Source of the DNA: an uncultured Muribaculaceae bacterium
GTDB lineage: Bacteria; Bacteroidota; Bacteroidia; Bacteroidales; Muribaculaceae
Length of the DNA stretch: 34,555 nt
Direction of reading: 5' to 3'
Assembly (NCBI GenBank): GCA_944321875.1
Contig: CALUMX010000033.1
Location: forward strand, 1-34,555
The first letter of the stretch is position 1, and every line of letters starts with the position of its first letter. A program made the translations under genes and the position numbers. The notes beneath the pieces were generated by a model. The model had not been told where the DNA came from. It ran no database searches and was given only the letters and a program-made list of their open reading frames with translations. Shown piece by piece: positions 22,129-29,421 of the stretch.

Positions 22129-23100
22129 TTAAAATGCAGAAGCCTTGATTTGAAGACCGACACGCTCATGAAGTCCGAAAAGGAGGTTCATGTTGTGTAC
22201 GGCCTGTCCGGCGCCGCCTTTCATCAGGTTGTCGAGGGCTGCAACGACGAGCAGCTTGCCGTCCTCTTTTGAAAGATGGAGTATGCATTTATTGGTGTTG
22301 ACCACATCCTTCAAGTCGGGCATGCGGTCGCTGACGAACGTAAAGTTGTGGTCATCGTAATAGCTTTCGTAGAGCTTGCGGATTTCCGACAGCTCAATCG
22401 GGCAGTCGATGTAGGCCGTCAGCAGTGTGCCGCGTGAGAATCCTCCCTGCATCGCAATCAGGTTGACCTTGCTGTCAAAACTTGTCTGAAGGGAGGCGAG
22501 CATGCGCTGGATTTCGTTGAGTTGCGGATGCTTGAGCGGCTTGTAGAGCGTTACGTTCTCATTGCGCCAAGGGAACCGTGAGGCGGTCGACGGCTCGATG
22601 CCTTCTTCCGTGCAACCTGAAATGACGTTGACGTGGATGTCGCTGTTGAGCAGCAGGTTGCGGGCAAGCGGGAGGAGGGCAAGCAATACGGCCGTAGCGA
22701 TGCTGCCCGGATTAGCCGTGCGCTTTCCGCGGATGATGTATTTCCGGTTTATTTCGGGGAGGCCGTAGAGGAAACCGTGTTCCTCGTCAAACTGGAAGTC
22801 GGGTGACAGGTCCACGATTCTCAAATCCTCAGGCAAAGCGGCTGCATGCTGCTCAAGGAAGCGGCGCGACTCTCCGCTGCCGAGGCAGAGGAAAACGACG
22901 TCAATCTCCTCAAAGCGCGTTTCCGCCGTGAAATGCATGTCGATTTCACCGATAAGCCCCTGATGAACGGAAGCAACGTCACACCCTGCAAGGCGCTGGT
23001 TCTGCACCCATTTCAGGTCGACGTCAGGGTGATTGAGCAACAGGCGTATCAACTCGCCGGTCGCATATCCGTCGCCTCCGATAATTCCTGCTTTAATCAT
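22129..23100 (-). CDS. argC: ArgC-like N-acyl-gamma-glutamyl-phosphate reductase lacking the catalytic Cys
   Basis: A 323-residue member of the ArgC family, which reduces N-acetyl- (or, in some Bacteroidetes, N-succinyl-) glutamyl-phosphate to the semialdehyde in arginine synthesis. The NADP-binding start (I-I-G-G-D-G-Y-A-T-G-E-L) and the C-terminal A-G-Q-A-V-H-N-M-N-L segment are normal, and the length is normal. The active-site block N-P-G-C-(F/Y)-x-T reads N-P-G-S133-I-A-T (codon AGC at 22702-22704), so the nucleophilic Cys is Ser. The next conserved loop, usually S/T-G-S-T/S-G-A-G, reads S-G-C163-T-E-E-G. The frame is open throughout, so this is not an ordinary broken gene. It lies between argR (50 bp upstream) and ssb. 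It may have changed chemistry, a regulatory role, or a repositioned Cys. Confidence 0.85.
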   Translation of the reverse strand: MIKAGIIGGDGYATGELIRLLLNHPDVDLKWVQNQRLAGCDVASVHQGLIGEIDMHFTAETRFEEIDVVFLCLGSGESRRFLEQHAAALPEDLRIVDLSPDFQFDEEHGFLYGLPEINRKYIIRGKRTANPGSIATAVLLALLPLARNLLLNSDIHVNVISGCTEEGIEPSTASRFPWRNENVTLYKPLKHPQLNEIQRMLASLQTSFDSKVNLIAMQGGFSRGTLLTAYIDCPIELSEIRKLYESYYDDHNFTFVSDRMPDLKDVVNTNKCILHLSKEDGKLLVVAALDNLMKGGAGQAVHNMNLLFGLHERVGLQIKASAF

Positions 23101-23150
23101 TTAATTTCGTTAGTTGTGGAAACTTTGAAACGGTTCTTAGTCTTAGCCGG

Positions 23151-23642
23151 TTACAGGATTACGCTGTTGGCCGGAATGAAACGTTGCAGCACCTTCAGCG
23201 CGGCGTTGTGGTCAATGCCCTCGCGCAGTACGGCAAATACAGTGTCGGCACCGGCGATGGTTCCGATAATTTCCGGTGTGCGGCTTGTGTCGATGTCATA
23301 GGCCAGACCTCCTGCATAACCGTTGCGGGTTTTGATAACGGCGATGTTGCCGGAGAACGACAGAGATACGAATCCTACGGAGTTGTTCGGGTTGGTCGGA
23401 CCTTGGTTGATGTTGAGGATTTTGTCCTGCAGGTCATTGCTGTTGGGCACAATGTAGATGTAGTCGCCGGTCTCAGTAGCCACCTTGGTTACGCGGAGCA
23501 TTTTCAGGTCGCGTGAGAGAGTCGCCTGCGTGACGTTGAAGCCTCGTTCGGCCAAAGCCTTAACCAAATCGTCTTGACAGCGTACATGGCTGTTCTTGAT
23601 GATTTCCAGAATGACTTTCAGTCTGTACTTTTTATTTTTCAT
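23151..23642 (-). CDS. argR: Arginine repressor ArgR
   Basis: A 163-residue regulator. Residues ~1-70 form the winged helix-turn-helix with the typical Q-A-T-L-S-R-D-L-K recognition helix (39-47). Residues ~85-163 form the hexamerisation and arginine-binding domain. The ligand motif, G-T-I-A-G-D-D-T in most ArgR proteins, reads G-T-I-A-G-A132-D133-T, so one of the two aspartates that contact L-arginine is Ala (codon GCC). It is the first gene of argR-argC-ssb. The upstream gap contains an unusual set of AT-rich dyads that could be its own operators. The family assignment is firm; arginine responsiveness is uncertain. Confidence 0.92.
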   Translation of the reverse strand: MKNKKYRLKVILEIIKNSHVRCQDDLVKALAERGFNVTQATLSRDLKMLRVTKVATETGDYIYIVPNSNDLQDKILNINQGPTNPNNSVGFVSLSFSGNIAVIKTRNGYAGGLAYDIDTSRTPEIIGTIAGADTVFAVLREGIDHNAALKVLQRFIPANSVIL

Positions 23643-23678
23643 ATTGCGGTCAAATTGGTGTTCGAATTTTTATTTAAA

Positions 23679-23756
23679 TATAGGAATTTTATTTTAATAA
23701 ATCTCTGTTTTTTAAGATTTATTATGTAATAAAATGAGTTTATTAAAATTCCTATA
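23679..23756. promoter_or_regulatory. Large AT-rich dyad upstream of argR
   Basis: TATAGGAATTTTA (23679-23691) is perfectly inverted at 23744-23756, and the match continues into AATAAA after a 4-base bulge. Inside, AATAAATCT (23696-23704) pairs with AGATTTATT (23715-23723). ArgR binds palindromic AT-rich boxes in pairs, so these could be operators of argR. They could equally be a folded leader RNA. The surrounding 23643-23789 has no gene. Confidence 0.45.
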
Positions 23757-23770
23757 CCTATCAAAGCGAC

Positions 23771-23792
23771 GAAAAAAGAGGGCCCGGGCCTA
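23771..23792 (-). terminator. Weak terminator-like palindrome at the tonB stop
   Basis: The palindromic GC block GGCCCGGGCC (23781-23790) overlaps the stop codon and is followed on the minus strand by CTC and six T. The stem has almost no loop, so real termination is uncertain. Confidence 0.35.
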
Positions 23793-24542
23793 TTCGATGA
23801 CCCATTCGATGGTACCTCTTTTCTCGGCAGGAGCTTCTCCGACTACGTTGAAGCGGAGAGATTTCGTATAGTTGACAAATTGCTGCCGGATAGCAGCGTC
23901 GGCAGCGGCGGCACCGCTACTGCCTTTTTGTACGAATCGCGCATCTGAGATGGTGCCGTCACGGCGTACGACGATGCTGATTACGATTTTACCCGGCTTG
24001 GTGCAGGACGGTTTTCTGACGTTCAATTTGTAGTTGAGGCCGAGAGAGTGGCCGGGAACGCCTTCCAGCGCGCCTGTGTCGCTGTTGCCGTTTGTCGAGC
24101 CGCTGCGGCCGGTGTTGGTGCGGTTGAACGCGTTGCGTTGTCGGTTACTGATATCGTTTTTCCGTTTCTGCTCTTCTTTCTTCTTGGCTTCGGCTGCTGC
24201 CGCTCCGTCGGCCTGACGCTTGGCTTCCATCGCCGACTCATGCTGCTGGGTGGCAAGCGACTCGCCGTCGCCGATTTCGCCTTCATTGACGTTGTCGGTT
24301 CCTTGTGTCTCGTCTTCCTGTGCGATAGCTTCGGCGTTATCGTCGTTCATGTCGGGCAACGGGATGTCGCCGAGTTGCACGTATTCGCCGCCAAACGTGA
24401 TTTCGCTGGTGGTGGAGGGTTGGGGTTCCGGCGGATAGATGGTCGATGAAAGATGCGTAAAATAGAGCGTCAACCCGATGCCGAGATGCAGCAGGAGGGC
24501 GATGACGGCTCCGATGATTTTATATTTACGGTCTTCTTTCAT
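23790..24542 (-). CDS. tonB: TonB/TolA-like energy transducer
   Basis: A 250-residue inner-membrane protein that should couple the ExbB/ExbD proton channel to outer membrane receptors. One N-terminal membrane helix (~residues 10-30) is followed by a proline/acidic periplasmic segment. A charged, partly helical stretch (~100-130, A-E-A-K-K-K-E-E-Q-K-R-K), a Gly/Asn/Ser-rich linker and a small C-terminal domain (~185-250, G-K-I-V-I-S-I-V-V-R-R-D-G-T-I) come next. The last part resembles TonB-family C-terminal domains, but the usual Y-P-x-x-A box is missing, which makes it closer to TolA-like or TonB2-like proteins. It starts 9 bp behind exbD and is the last gene of pdxJ-exbB-exbD-tonB. Its receptor partner is unknown; the beta-barrel protein at 31372 is only a neighbour. 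Confidence 0.85.
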   Translation of the reverse strand: MKEDRKYKIIGAVIALLLHLGIGLTLYFTHLSSTIYPPEPQPSTTSEITFGGEYVQLGDIPLPDMNDDNAEAIAQEDETQGTDNVNEGEIGDGESLATQQHESAMEAKRQADGAAAAEAKKKEEQKRKNDISNRQRNAFNRTNTGRSGSTNGNSDTGALEGVPGHSLGLNYKLNVRKPSCTKPGKIVISIVVRRDGTISDARFVQKGSSGAAAADAAIRQQFVNYTKSLRFNVVGEAPAEKRGTIEWVIE

Positions 24543-24551
24543 TTCGTAGCG

Positions 24552-25007
24552 TTAGTTTTGTGGCTGCGGCTCAGCCGGTTGTTGTATGTCGGCGTTGCTT
24601 GCCGGTTTTGTCGCGAGTACCATTTTCAGATTGTGGCGTGCGGTCATGTCGAGAACCTCGACGATGCGTCCGTAGGGCACGCTCTCATCGGCATAGAGGG
24701 CGATGAACTGGGTTGAGTCCTGCTCCTGTGCGATTTTGAGGAATGCCACCAGCTGGTCGTCGCTCATCGGTTGCGGCTCTGTCTCGCCGAAGGAGGCAAA
24801 GAGCTTCTGCTCGCTGTCGATGTAGACCTTTGAGCTGGGTTTCTTGATGGCTGTTTGCTCCGAACTTTTGGGCAGATTAACCTCGAAGGCCGTCGGAGAG
24901 ACAAACGTCGATGTCACCATGAAGAAGATGAGCAACAGGAAAATGACGTCGGTCATTGAGGCCATGCTGTAGGTTGCCAATAAGTCGTGCTGACGTTTCA
25001 ATGCCAT
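24552..25007 (-). CDS. exbD: ExbD/TolR biopolymer transport protein
   Basis: A 151-residue inner-membrane protein with one N-terminal helix carrying the essential proton-carrying aspartate in S-M-T-D-V-I-F-L-L (residue 20). A periplasmic domain rich in acidic and polar residues follows, ending in Q-Q-P-A-E-P-Q-P-Q-N. With ExbB it forms the proton-driven motor that energises TonB. It is 57 bp behind exbB and 9 bp ahead of tonB. All expected features are present. Confidence 0.93.
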   Translation of the reverse strand: MALKRQHDLLATYSMASMTDVIFLLLIFFMVTSTFVSPTAFEVNLPKSSEQTAIKKPSSKVYIDSEQKLFASFGETEPQPMSDDQLVAFLKIAQEQDSTQFIALYADESVPYGRIVEVLDMTARHNLKMVLATKPASNADIQQPAEPQPQN

Positions 25008-25064
25008 ATTTCAGATAGTTTTTTTAAGTCAGTGAATGTGGTGGGGATTGTAACAGGTCTTGCC

Positions 25065-25739
25065 TTATTTGCCGGCAGGCTCGTTGAGCAGGTCCATGAA
25101 CTCCATTGTCTTGTTCTCAAGCTGGTTCATGACGTGGTTGACACGGGCCGACAGGTAGTTGTAGGCAAAGAGGGCGATGATACCAACGACGAGACCGGCA
25201 ACGGTTGTCACGAGTGCTTCGTAGATACCGCCTGCGAGAACGGTGATGTTGGCGTTGCTTCCGGCATTGGCCATGGCGAAGAAGGCTCTTACCATACCTG
25301 TAACCGTACCGAGGAATCCGAGCATCGGAGCGCCTGCCGCTGTTGTTGCAAGCCAGGTGAAGCCTTTGCCGAGCTTGGCAACCTCAATGTTGCCCACGTT
25401 CTCGATGGCTACCAGCACGTCGTTCATCGGACGGCCGATGCGGGAGATACCTTTCTGGATAAGGCGCGCATAGGGAGTGTTCGTCTTTTTGCAGAGCAGG
25501 TCGGCGCTTTCGATTTCGCCGTTGACGATGTAGTCCTTGATGCGCTTCATGAATGATTCGTCTTCGGCAGCAGCCTTGCGCAGCGCAATCCACCGCTCAA
25601 AGAAGATATAGATGGATACGAGCGAGAGAATCACGAGTGGAATCATGATAATTCCGCCTTTGAGGCAAAGTTCCCATACCGACAGTTCGGCGGTTGTGGG
25701 GGCTGGGGCTACAGCTGAAAGAATTGATAGAGAAATCAT
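25065..25739 (-). CDS. exbB: ExbB/TolQ/MotA-type proton channel
   Basis: A 224-residue inner-membrane protein with three hydrophobic segments: ~residues 28-48, ~133-158 (with G-F-L-G-T-V-T-G-M) and ~165-192 (with A-L-V-T-T-V-A-G-L-V-V-G-I). This is the MotA/TolQ/ExbB pattern. A cytoplasmic loop of ~80 residues lies between the first two. It forms the pentameric stator around ExbD. It is 39 bp behind pdxJ, and the pdxJ-exbB-exbD-tonB order is one I know from other Bacteroidales. Nothing unusual is seen. Confidence 0.93.
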   Translation of the reverse strand: MISLSILSAVAPAPTTAELSVWELCLKGGIIMIPLVILSLVSIYIFFERWIALRKAAAEDESFMKRIKDYIVNGEIESADLLCKKTNTPYARLIQKGISRIGRPMNDVLVAIENVGNIEVAKLGKGFTWLATTAAGAPMLGFLGTVTGMVRAFFAMANAGSNANITVLAGGIYEALVTTVAGLVVGIIALFAYNYLSARVNHVMNQLENKTMEFMDLLNEPAGK

Positions 25740-25778
25740 TGTATTTTGTTTTTTGATGCGTTTTTAGTGATGGATGAG

Positions 25779-26492
25779 TTATTTCAAGCAGTTCTTGTAT
25801 TGCTTGATTGTCTCTTCGAGGCCGAGGTAGAGGGCGTCGGAGATAAGGGCGTGGCCGATGGACACTTCGTCGAGATAAGGCAGACGCTCGTGGAAGAACT
25901 TCAGGTTCTCGAGGCTCAGGTCATGGCCGGCATTGACGCCGAGACCGCAGCTGTGGGCCACTTTGGATGCCTCCACAAACGGAGCGACAGCCGCTTCCGG
26001 ATTCGTTGGATACATGGTGGCGTACGGTTCGGTGTAGAGTTCCACACGGTCGGTGCCGGTCTTGGCAGCGAGGCGGATGTTCTCCTCGTCCGTTCCTACG
26101 AAGATGCTGGTGCGGATGCCTGCTTCCTTGAAGCGGTCGACTACCTGGGAGAGGAAGTCGAAGTTGGCAGCGACGTTCCATCCGGCATTGGACGTGAGGG
26201 CATCGGGAGCGTCAGGCACGAGCGTGACCTGAGTAGGTTTCACGAGCAGCACGAGCTTGATGAACTCCTCGGTCGGATTGCCTTCGATGTTGAACTCCGT
26301 GCGGAGAATCGGACGGAGCCGGTAGACATCGTCGCGGCGGATGTGACGCTCGTCGGGACGGGGATGCACTGTGATGCCGTCGGCACCGAAGCGCTCGCAG
26401 TCGATGGCTACTTTTTCCACGTTGGGGACATTGCCGCCACGGGCGTTGCGGATGGTGGCTACTTTATTTATGTTTACACTTAAATTTGTCAT
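25779..26492 (-). CDS. pdxJ: Pyridoxine 5'-phosphate synthase
   Basis: A 237-residue cytoplasmic TIM-barrel enzyme that joins 1-deoxyxylulose 5-phosphate and 3-amino-2-oxopropyl phosphate into pyridoxine phosphate (DXP-dependent vitamin B6 route). Landmarks are [12 protein letters not shown] at the start, [11 protein letters not shown] near residue 43, and [10 protein letters not shown] near 190. The ATG at 26492 is chosen. The reading frame stays open 262 codons further upstream, but that part runs antisense through nadK and is not protein-like. It is the first gene of the exbB-exbD-tonB unit. A -7 box match (TATTTTTG) lies at 26596-26603 on this strand. Confidence 0.96.
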   Translation of the reverse strand: MTNLSVNINKVATIRNARGGNVPNVEKVAIDCERFGADGITVHPRPDERHIRRDDVYRLRPILRTEFNIEGNPTEEFIKLVLLVKPTQVTLVPDAPDALTSNAGWNVAANFDFLSQVVDRFKEAGIRTSIFVGTDEENIRLAAKTGTDRVELYTEPYATMYPTNPEAAVAPFVEASKVAHSCGLGVNAGHDLSLENLKFFHERLPYLDEVSIGHALISDALYLGLEETIKQYKNCLK

Positions 26493-26506
26493 TTGTTTTT
26501 TGAAAA

Positions 26507-26633
26507 CTTTTGTTATACGATAATGTTTTCCTACCTTTAAGGTGGAAAATTGAGAATTGGCTTTCAAATTCCCGTTGAAAGGCACAAAATTTCCACAAAA
26601 ATAATATTTATTGATAATATATGTATAACAAAA
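26507..26633. promoter_or_regulatory. Divergent pdxJ/nadK promoter region bounded by an inverted repeat
   Basis: TTTTGTTATAC (26508-26518) is exactly inverted at 26623-26633. For nadK, TTTG (26509-26512), a 19-base spacer and TACCTTTA (26532-26539) resemble a plus-strand promoter. For pdxJ, TATTTTTG (minus, 26596-26603) is an exact -7 match without a clear -33 box. The inverted repeat could be a shared operator for the two cofactor genes. Confidence 0.4.
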
Positions 26634-26645
26634 AAGTATAATTTT

Positions 26646-27515
26646 ATGAAAATTGCAGTCTTTGGCAACCAATATCAGGATAATAGGGTAGACGTAATCG
26701 GCCAGTTGTTCGATATACTGCTGCTTTCGGGTGCCTGTGTGGAGGTGGAGGAGGAATTTTACGCCTATGTGAAGCGCTCCTGCCCGGGCATCGAGGTTGT
26801 CAGACTGGAGGCCGGTGCGCCGCTGACGGCGGATGTGGTGGTCAGCGTGGGCGGCGACGGGACATTTCTCCGCGCAGCTTCCTGGGTGGGCGACCGCGAG
26901 ATTCCGATAGTGGGGGTCAATACGGGCCATCTGGGTTATCTGTCGGATGTGTCGATTGACGACATTACGCAGATGATGCGGCGCATCGTGTCGGGCGACT
27001 ATCGGGTGGAGTGCCGCTCGCTGATTGAGGTGACGGCCGATTCCGGAGAACCTTTGTTGCAGAAATATGCATTGAACGAGGTGGCCGTGCTGAAGCACGA
27101 CTCGCTTTCGATGCTCTACATAGATGCAGTTATCGACGGTGTGCCTCTCTCCACCTATGTGGGCGACGGGCTCATCGTGGCAACTCCGACGGGCAGCACG
27201 GCCTACAACCTTTCGGTGGGAGGTCCTATCATGCACCCGGCATGCCGGAGTCTGGTGCTTTCGCCCGTGGCGGCTCACTCGCTGACGATGCGGCCGTTGG
27301 TGGTGCCCGACAATGTGGAGATAACGCTGGGCATGCGTTCCGACCGCTCGCAGACGTTCATGCTGTCGGTCGACGGCGTGTCGATGCCGATGCCTATCAA
27401 TTCAAAGCTCCGTCTGCGCAAGGCTTCCCATTGCGTGAAGGTGATAATCCGCAACGAGCATGACTTTGCGGGTACGCTCCGCAGCAAGCTGATGTGGGGC
27501 AAGGACGTAAGGTAG
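26646..27515 (+). CDS. nadK: NAD kinase
   Basis: A 289-residue cytoplasmic ATP-NAD kinase that makes NADP from NAD. The signature G-G-D-G-T (residues 69-73) is followed by G-H-L-G-Y-L near 100 and P-T-G-S-T-A-Y near 180, all intact. The ATG at 26646 begins M-K-I-A-V-F-G-N; the in-frame start at 26550 adds 32 residues from the promoter region and is rejected. The length is normal. The gene is divergent from pdxJ and convergent with queA, with a strong shared terminator behind. Confidence 0.96.
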   Translation: MKIAVFGNQYQDNRVDVIGQLFDILLLSGACVEVEEEFYAYVKRSCPGIEVVRLEAGAPLTADVVVSVGGDGTFLRAASWVGDREIPIVGVNTGHLGYLSDVSIDDITQMMRRIVSGDYRVECRSLIEVTADSGEPLLQKYALNEVAVLKHDSLSMLYIDAVIDGVPLSTYVGDGLIVATPTGSTAYNLSVGGPIMHPACRSLVLSPVAAHSLTMRPLVVPDNVEITLGMRSDRSQTFMLSVDGVSMPMPINSKLRLRKASHCVKVIIRNEHDFAGTLRSKLMWGKDVR

Positions 27516-27539
27516 CGTAAGATGAATGGATATGACAGC

Positions 27540-27577
27540 AAGGCGTCCGGCATTCCTGAGAGAATGCCGGACGCCTT
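27540..27577 (+). terminator. Perfect bidirectional terminator between nadK and queA
   Basis: AAGGCGTCCGGCATTC (27540-27555) pairs perfectly over 16 bp with 27562-27577 across a 6-base loop. T-rich tracts follow (TTGTCTATTTTT on the plus strand). Placed between convergent genes, it can serve both. Confidence 0.88.
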
Positions 27578-27603
27578 GTCTATTTTTGAGGGAGTCAATC
27601 CTG

Positions 27604-28827
27604 TTATTCGCGGAAAAGCAGGGAGCCGTCGCCGTAGCTGAGGAAGCGGAAATCGTGCGACAGCGCGTAGTCGTAGATGGCGCGCCAGTTGCCCTTGACG
27701 AAGGCCGAAACCAGAAGCAGCAGCGTCGATTGCGGCTGGTGGAAGTTGGTCACCATGCCGTCTACCAGATGGAACGGATAGCCCGGAGCGATGATGATTT
27801 GAGTAGAGCCGACGAGATGGGTCAGATGGTTTTCGTCCATATAGGCGGCGATGGCGCGGAGAGCGTCGGCCGTAGTCAGCGAGTTGTCGTATTCGTAAGG
27901 AATCCACTGGCTGACGTGGAGCGCCTGTTCCGGGTTCTCCGGATGGCGGTGAAGCTCTACGCCGATGTAGTAAAGGCTTTCGAGCGTACGCACGGAGGTG
28001 GTGCCCACAGCAATGATTTTGCCCGGAGCGTTGATGAGGTCGTCGATGAGGCTGCGCGTCACGGAGATGAATTCCGTGTGCATCTCATGGTCGCCGATGT
28101 GTTCTGACTTGACGGGCTGGAAGGTACCTGCGCCAACGTGGAGCGTCAGCTCACGGCGTGCGATGCCGCGGCGGTCGATGTCGGCCAGCGTGGCCTCCGT
28201 GAAATGCAGTCCGGCAGTCGGTGCCGCTACGGAGCCTTCGATGTGGGAGTAGACCGTCTGGTAGTCCTTGCTGTCGCTCGGCTCAGTGGAGCGGTTCAGA
28301 TAGGGCGGAATGGGAATCTCGCCCACGGCGTCGAGAAGCGAGGCGAACGTTACTTCCGGGTTGTCCCAGGAGAAACGGATGCGGAAAGCGTTGCCGCACT
28401 GGCCGTCGCGCTCGGCGAAGAGCGTCACGGTAGAGCCGCCGATGGTCAGCGGCATTTCCAGCCGGCCTGATTTCCAACGCTTGGAGTTGCCCACGAAGCA
28501 GAGCCATTCGCATTCGGAAGTCTGCGCGAACGAGAGCGCGTAGTCCGATGGCTGCAGCGGTTCGAGGCAGAAAATTTCGATGAGCGCGCCTCCTCCCGGC
28601 TTGCGGAAGCGCAGGCGGGCGTTGATGACGCGTGTATTGTTGTAGACGAGTGTCGATTTTTCAGGGAGCAGTCCGGCGATTTCGTTGAATACGTGTTCCG
28701 AGATTTCGCCGTTCCGGTAGAGCAGCAGTTTGCATTTGTCGCGCTCGGCCAGCGGATGCTTCGCAATCTGCTCGTCGGAAAGGGGATAGTTGAAATCCTC
28801 AATTCTGATTTCGTGTACGTTTGCCAT
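27604..28827 (-). CDS. queA: S-adenosylmethionine:tRNA ribosyltransferase-isomerase
   Basis: A 407-residue enzyme that moves the ribosyl part of SAM onto 7-aminomethyl-7-deazaguanine in tRNA, giving epoxyqueuosine. Typical stretches are Y-N-N-T-R-V-I-N-A-R-L near residue 63, S-V-A-A-P-T-A-G-L-H-F near 200, L-H-V-G-A-G-T-F-Q-P-V near 230 and V-T-N-F-H-Q-P-Q-S-T-L near 355. It is longer than E. coli QueA (about 356 residues), mainly through extra sequence in the first half (residues ~100-160) and after the T-T-S-V-R-T-L-E-S motif, as I recall for other Bacteroidetes. It follows purN by 20 bp and is the last gene of ABC-purN-queA. Confidence 0.95.
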   Translation of the reverse strand: MANVHEIRIEDFNYPLSDEQIAKHPLAERDKCKLLLYRNGEISEHVFNEIAGLLPEKSTLVYNNTRVINARLRFRKPGGGALIEIFCLEPLQPSDYALSFAQTSECEWLCFVGNSKRWKSGRLEMPLTIGGSTVTLFAERDGQCGNAFRIRFSWDNPEVTFASLLDAVGEIPIPPYLNRSTEPSDSKDYQTVYSHIEGSVAAPTAGLHFTEATLADIDRRGIARRELTLHVGAGTFQPVKSEHIGDHEMHTEFISVTRSLIDDLINAPGKIIAVGTTSVRTLESLYYIGVELHRHPENPEQALHVSQWIPYEYDNSLTTADALRAIAAYMDENHLTHLVGSTQIIIAPGYPFHLVDGMVTNFHQPQSTLLLLVSAFVKGNWRAIYDYALSHDFRFLSYGDGSLLFRE

Positions 28828-28847
28828 TTTTTAGTAGAAACAATGAA

Positions 28848-29417
28848 TTACAGTTCGTTCAACAGTTGCCTGATGACGGCGGGAAGATGCTCGTGCTCCA
28901 GCTGGTGGATGCGGGTGGCGAGCGTTTCCGGCGTGTCGTCGGGCATTACGGGGCATCGGAATTGGGCGATGGTCTGACCCTCGTCCACTTCTTCCGACAC
29001 ATAGTGTATGGTGATGCCGCTCTCTTGCTCTCCTGCGGCGAGGACGGCACGGTGCACGTGGTCGCCCCACATTCCCTTACCGCCGAACTTGGGCAGCAGC
29101 GACGGGTGGAGATTGATGATGCGGTGGGGAAACGCATGGACGATGTCCGGAGCCACAAAACTCAGAAAACCGGCAAGGACAATCAGGTCGATGCCGCGCT
29201 CGCGGAGCAGCTGCACGATGGTTTCCGGATGCTCACGCCAGGTTTTCCGCTCGATGATGCGGGCCTCGATGCCGAAGGGCTTCATCCGCTCCACGGCTTT
29301 GGCTTCGCGGTCGGCGAGCAGGATGTCTACGCAGATTTCCGCGTCGTTGCTGAAGTAGCGGGCAATCTGTTCGGCATTCGAGCCGCTGCCGGAGGCGAGA
29401 ATGGCTATGCGTTTCAT
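28848..29417 (-). CDS. purN: Phosphoribosylglycinamide formyltransferase
   Basis: A 189-residue cytoplasmic enzyme of purine synthesis that uses 10-formyl-THF to formylate GAR. A-S-G-S-G-S-N (residues 8-14) binds the phosphate. The catalytic trio is Asn102 and His104 in I-N-L-H-P-S-L-L-P, and Asp145 in E-E-V-D-E-G. The ATG at 29417 (M-K-R-I-A-I-L) gives the canonical N-terminus; an upstream in-frame start at 29471 overlaps the ABC gene and adds unrelated residues. Only four bases separate it from the ABC gene's stop, so translational coupling is likely. Nothing is missing. Confidence 0.95.
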   Translation of the reverse strand: MKRIAILASGSGSNAEQIARYFSNDAEICVDILLADREAKAVERMKPFGIEARIIERKTWREHPETIVQLLRERGIDLIVLAGFLSFVAPDIVHAFPHRIINLHPSLLPKFGGKGMWGDHVHRAVLAAGEQESGITIHYVSEEVDEGQTIAQFRCPVMPDDTPETLATRIHQLEHEHLPAVIRQLLNEL

Positions 29418-29421
29418 ATCA

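Noticed and set aside
26493..27278. 262-codon open upstream extension of pdxJ
   Set aside because: It runs antisense through nadK, is rich in His/Arg as expected of a shadow frame, and the family N-terminus begins exactly at the ATG at 26492.
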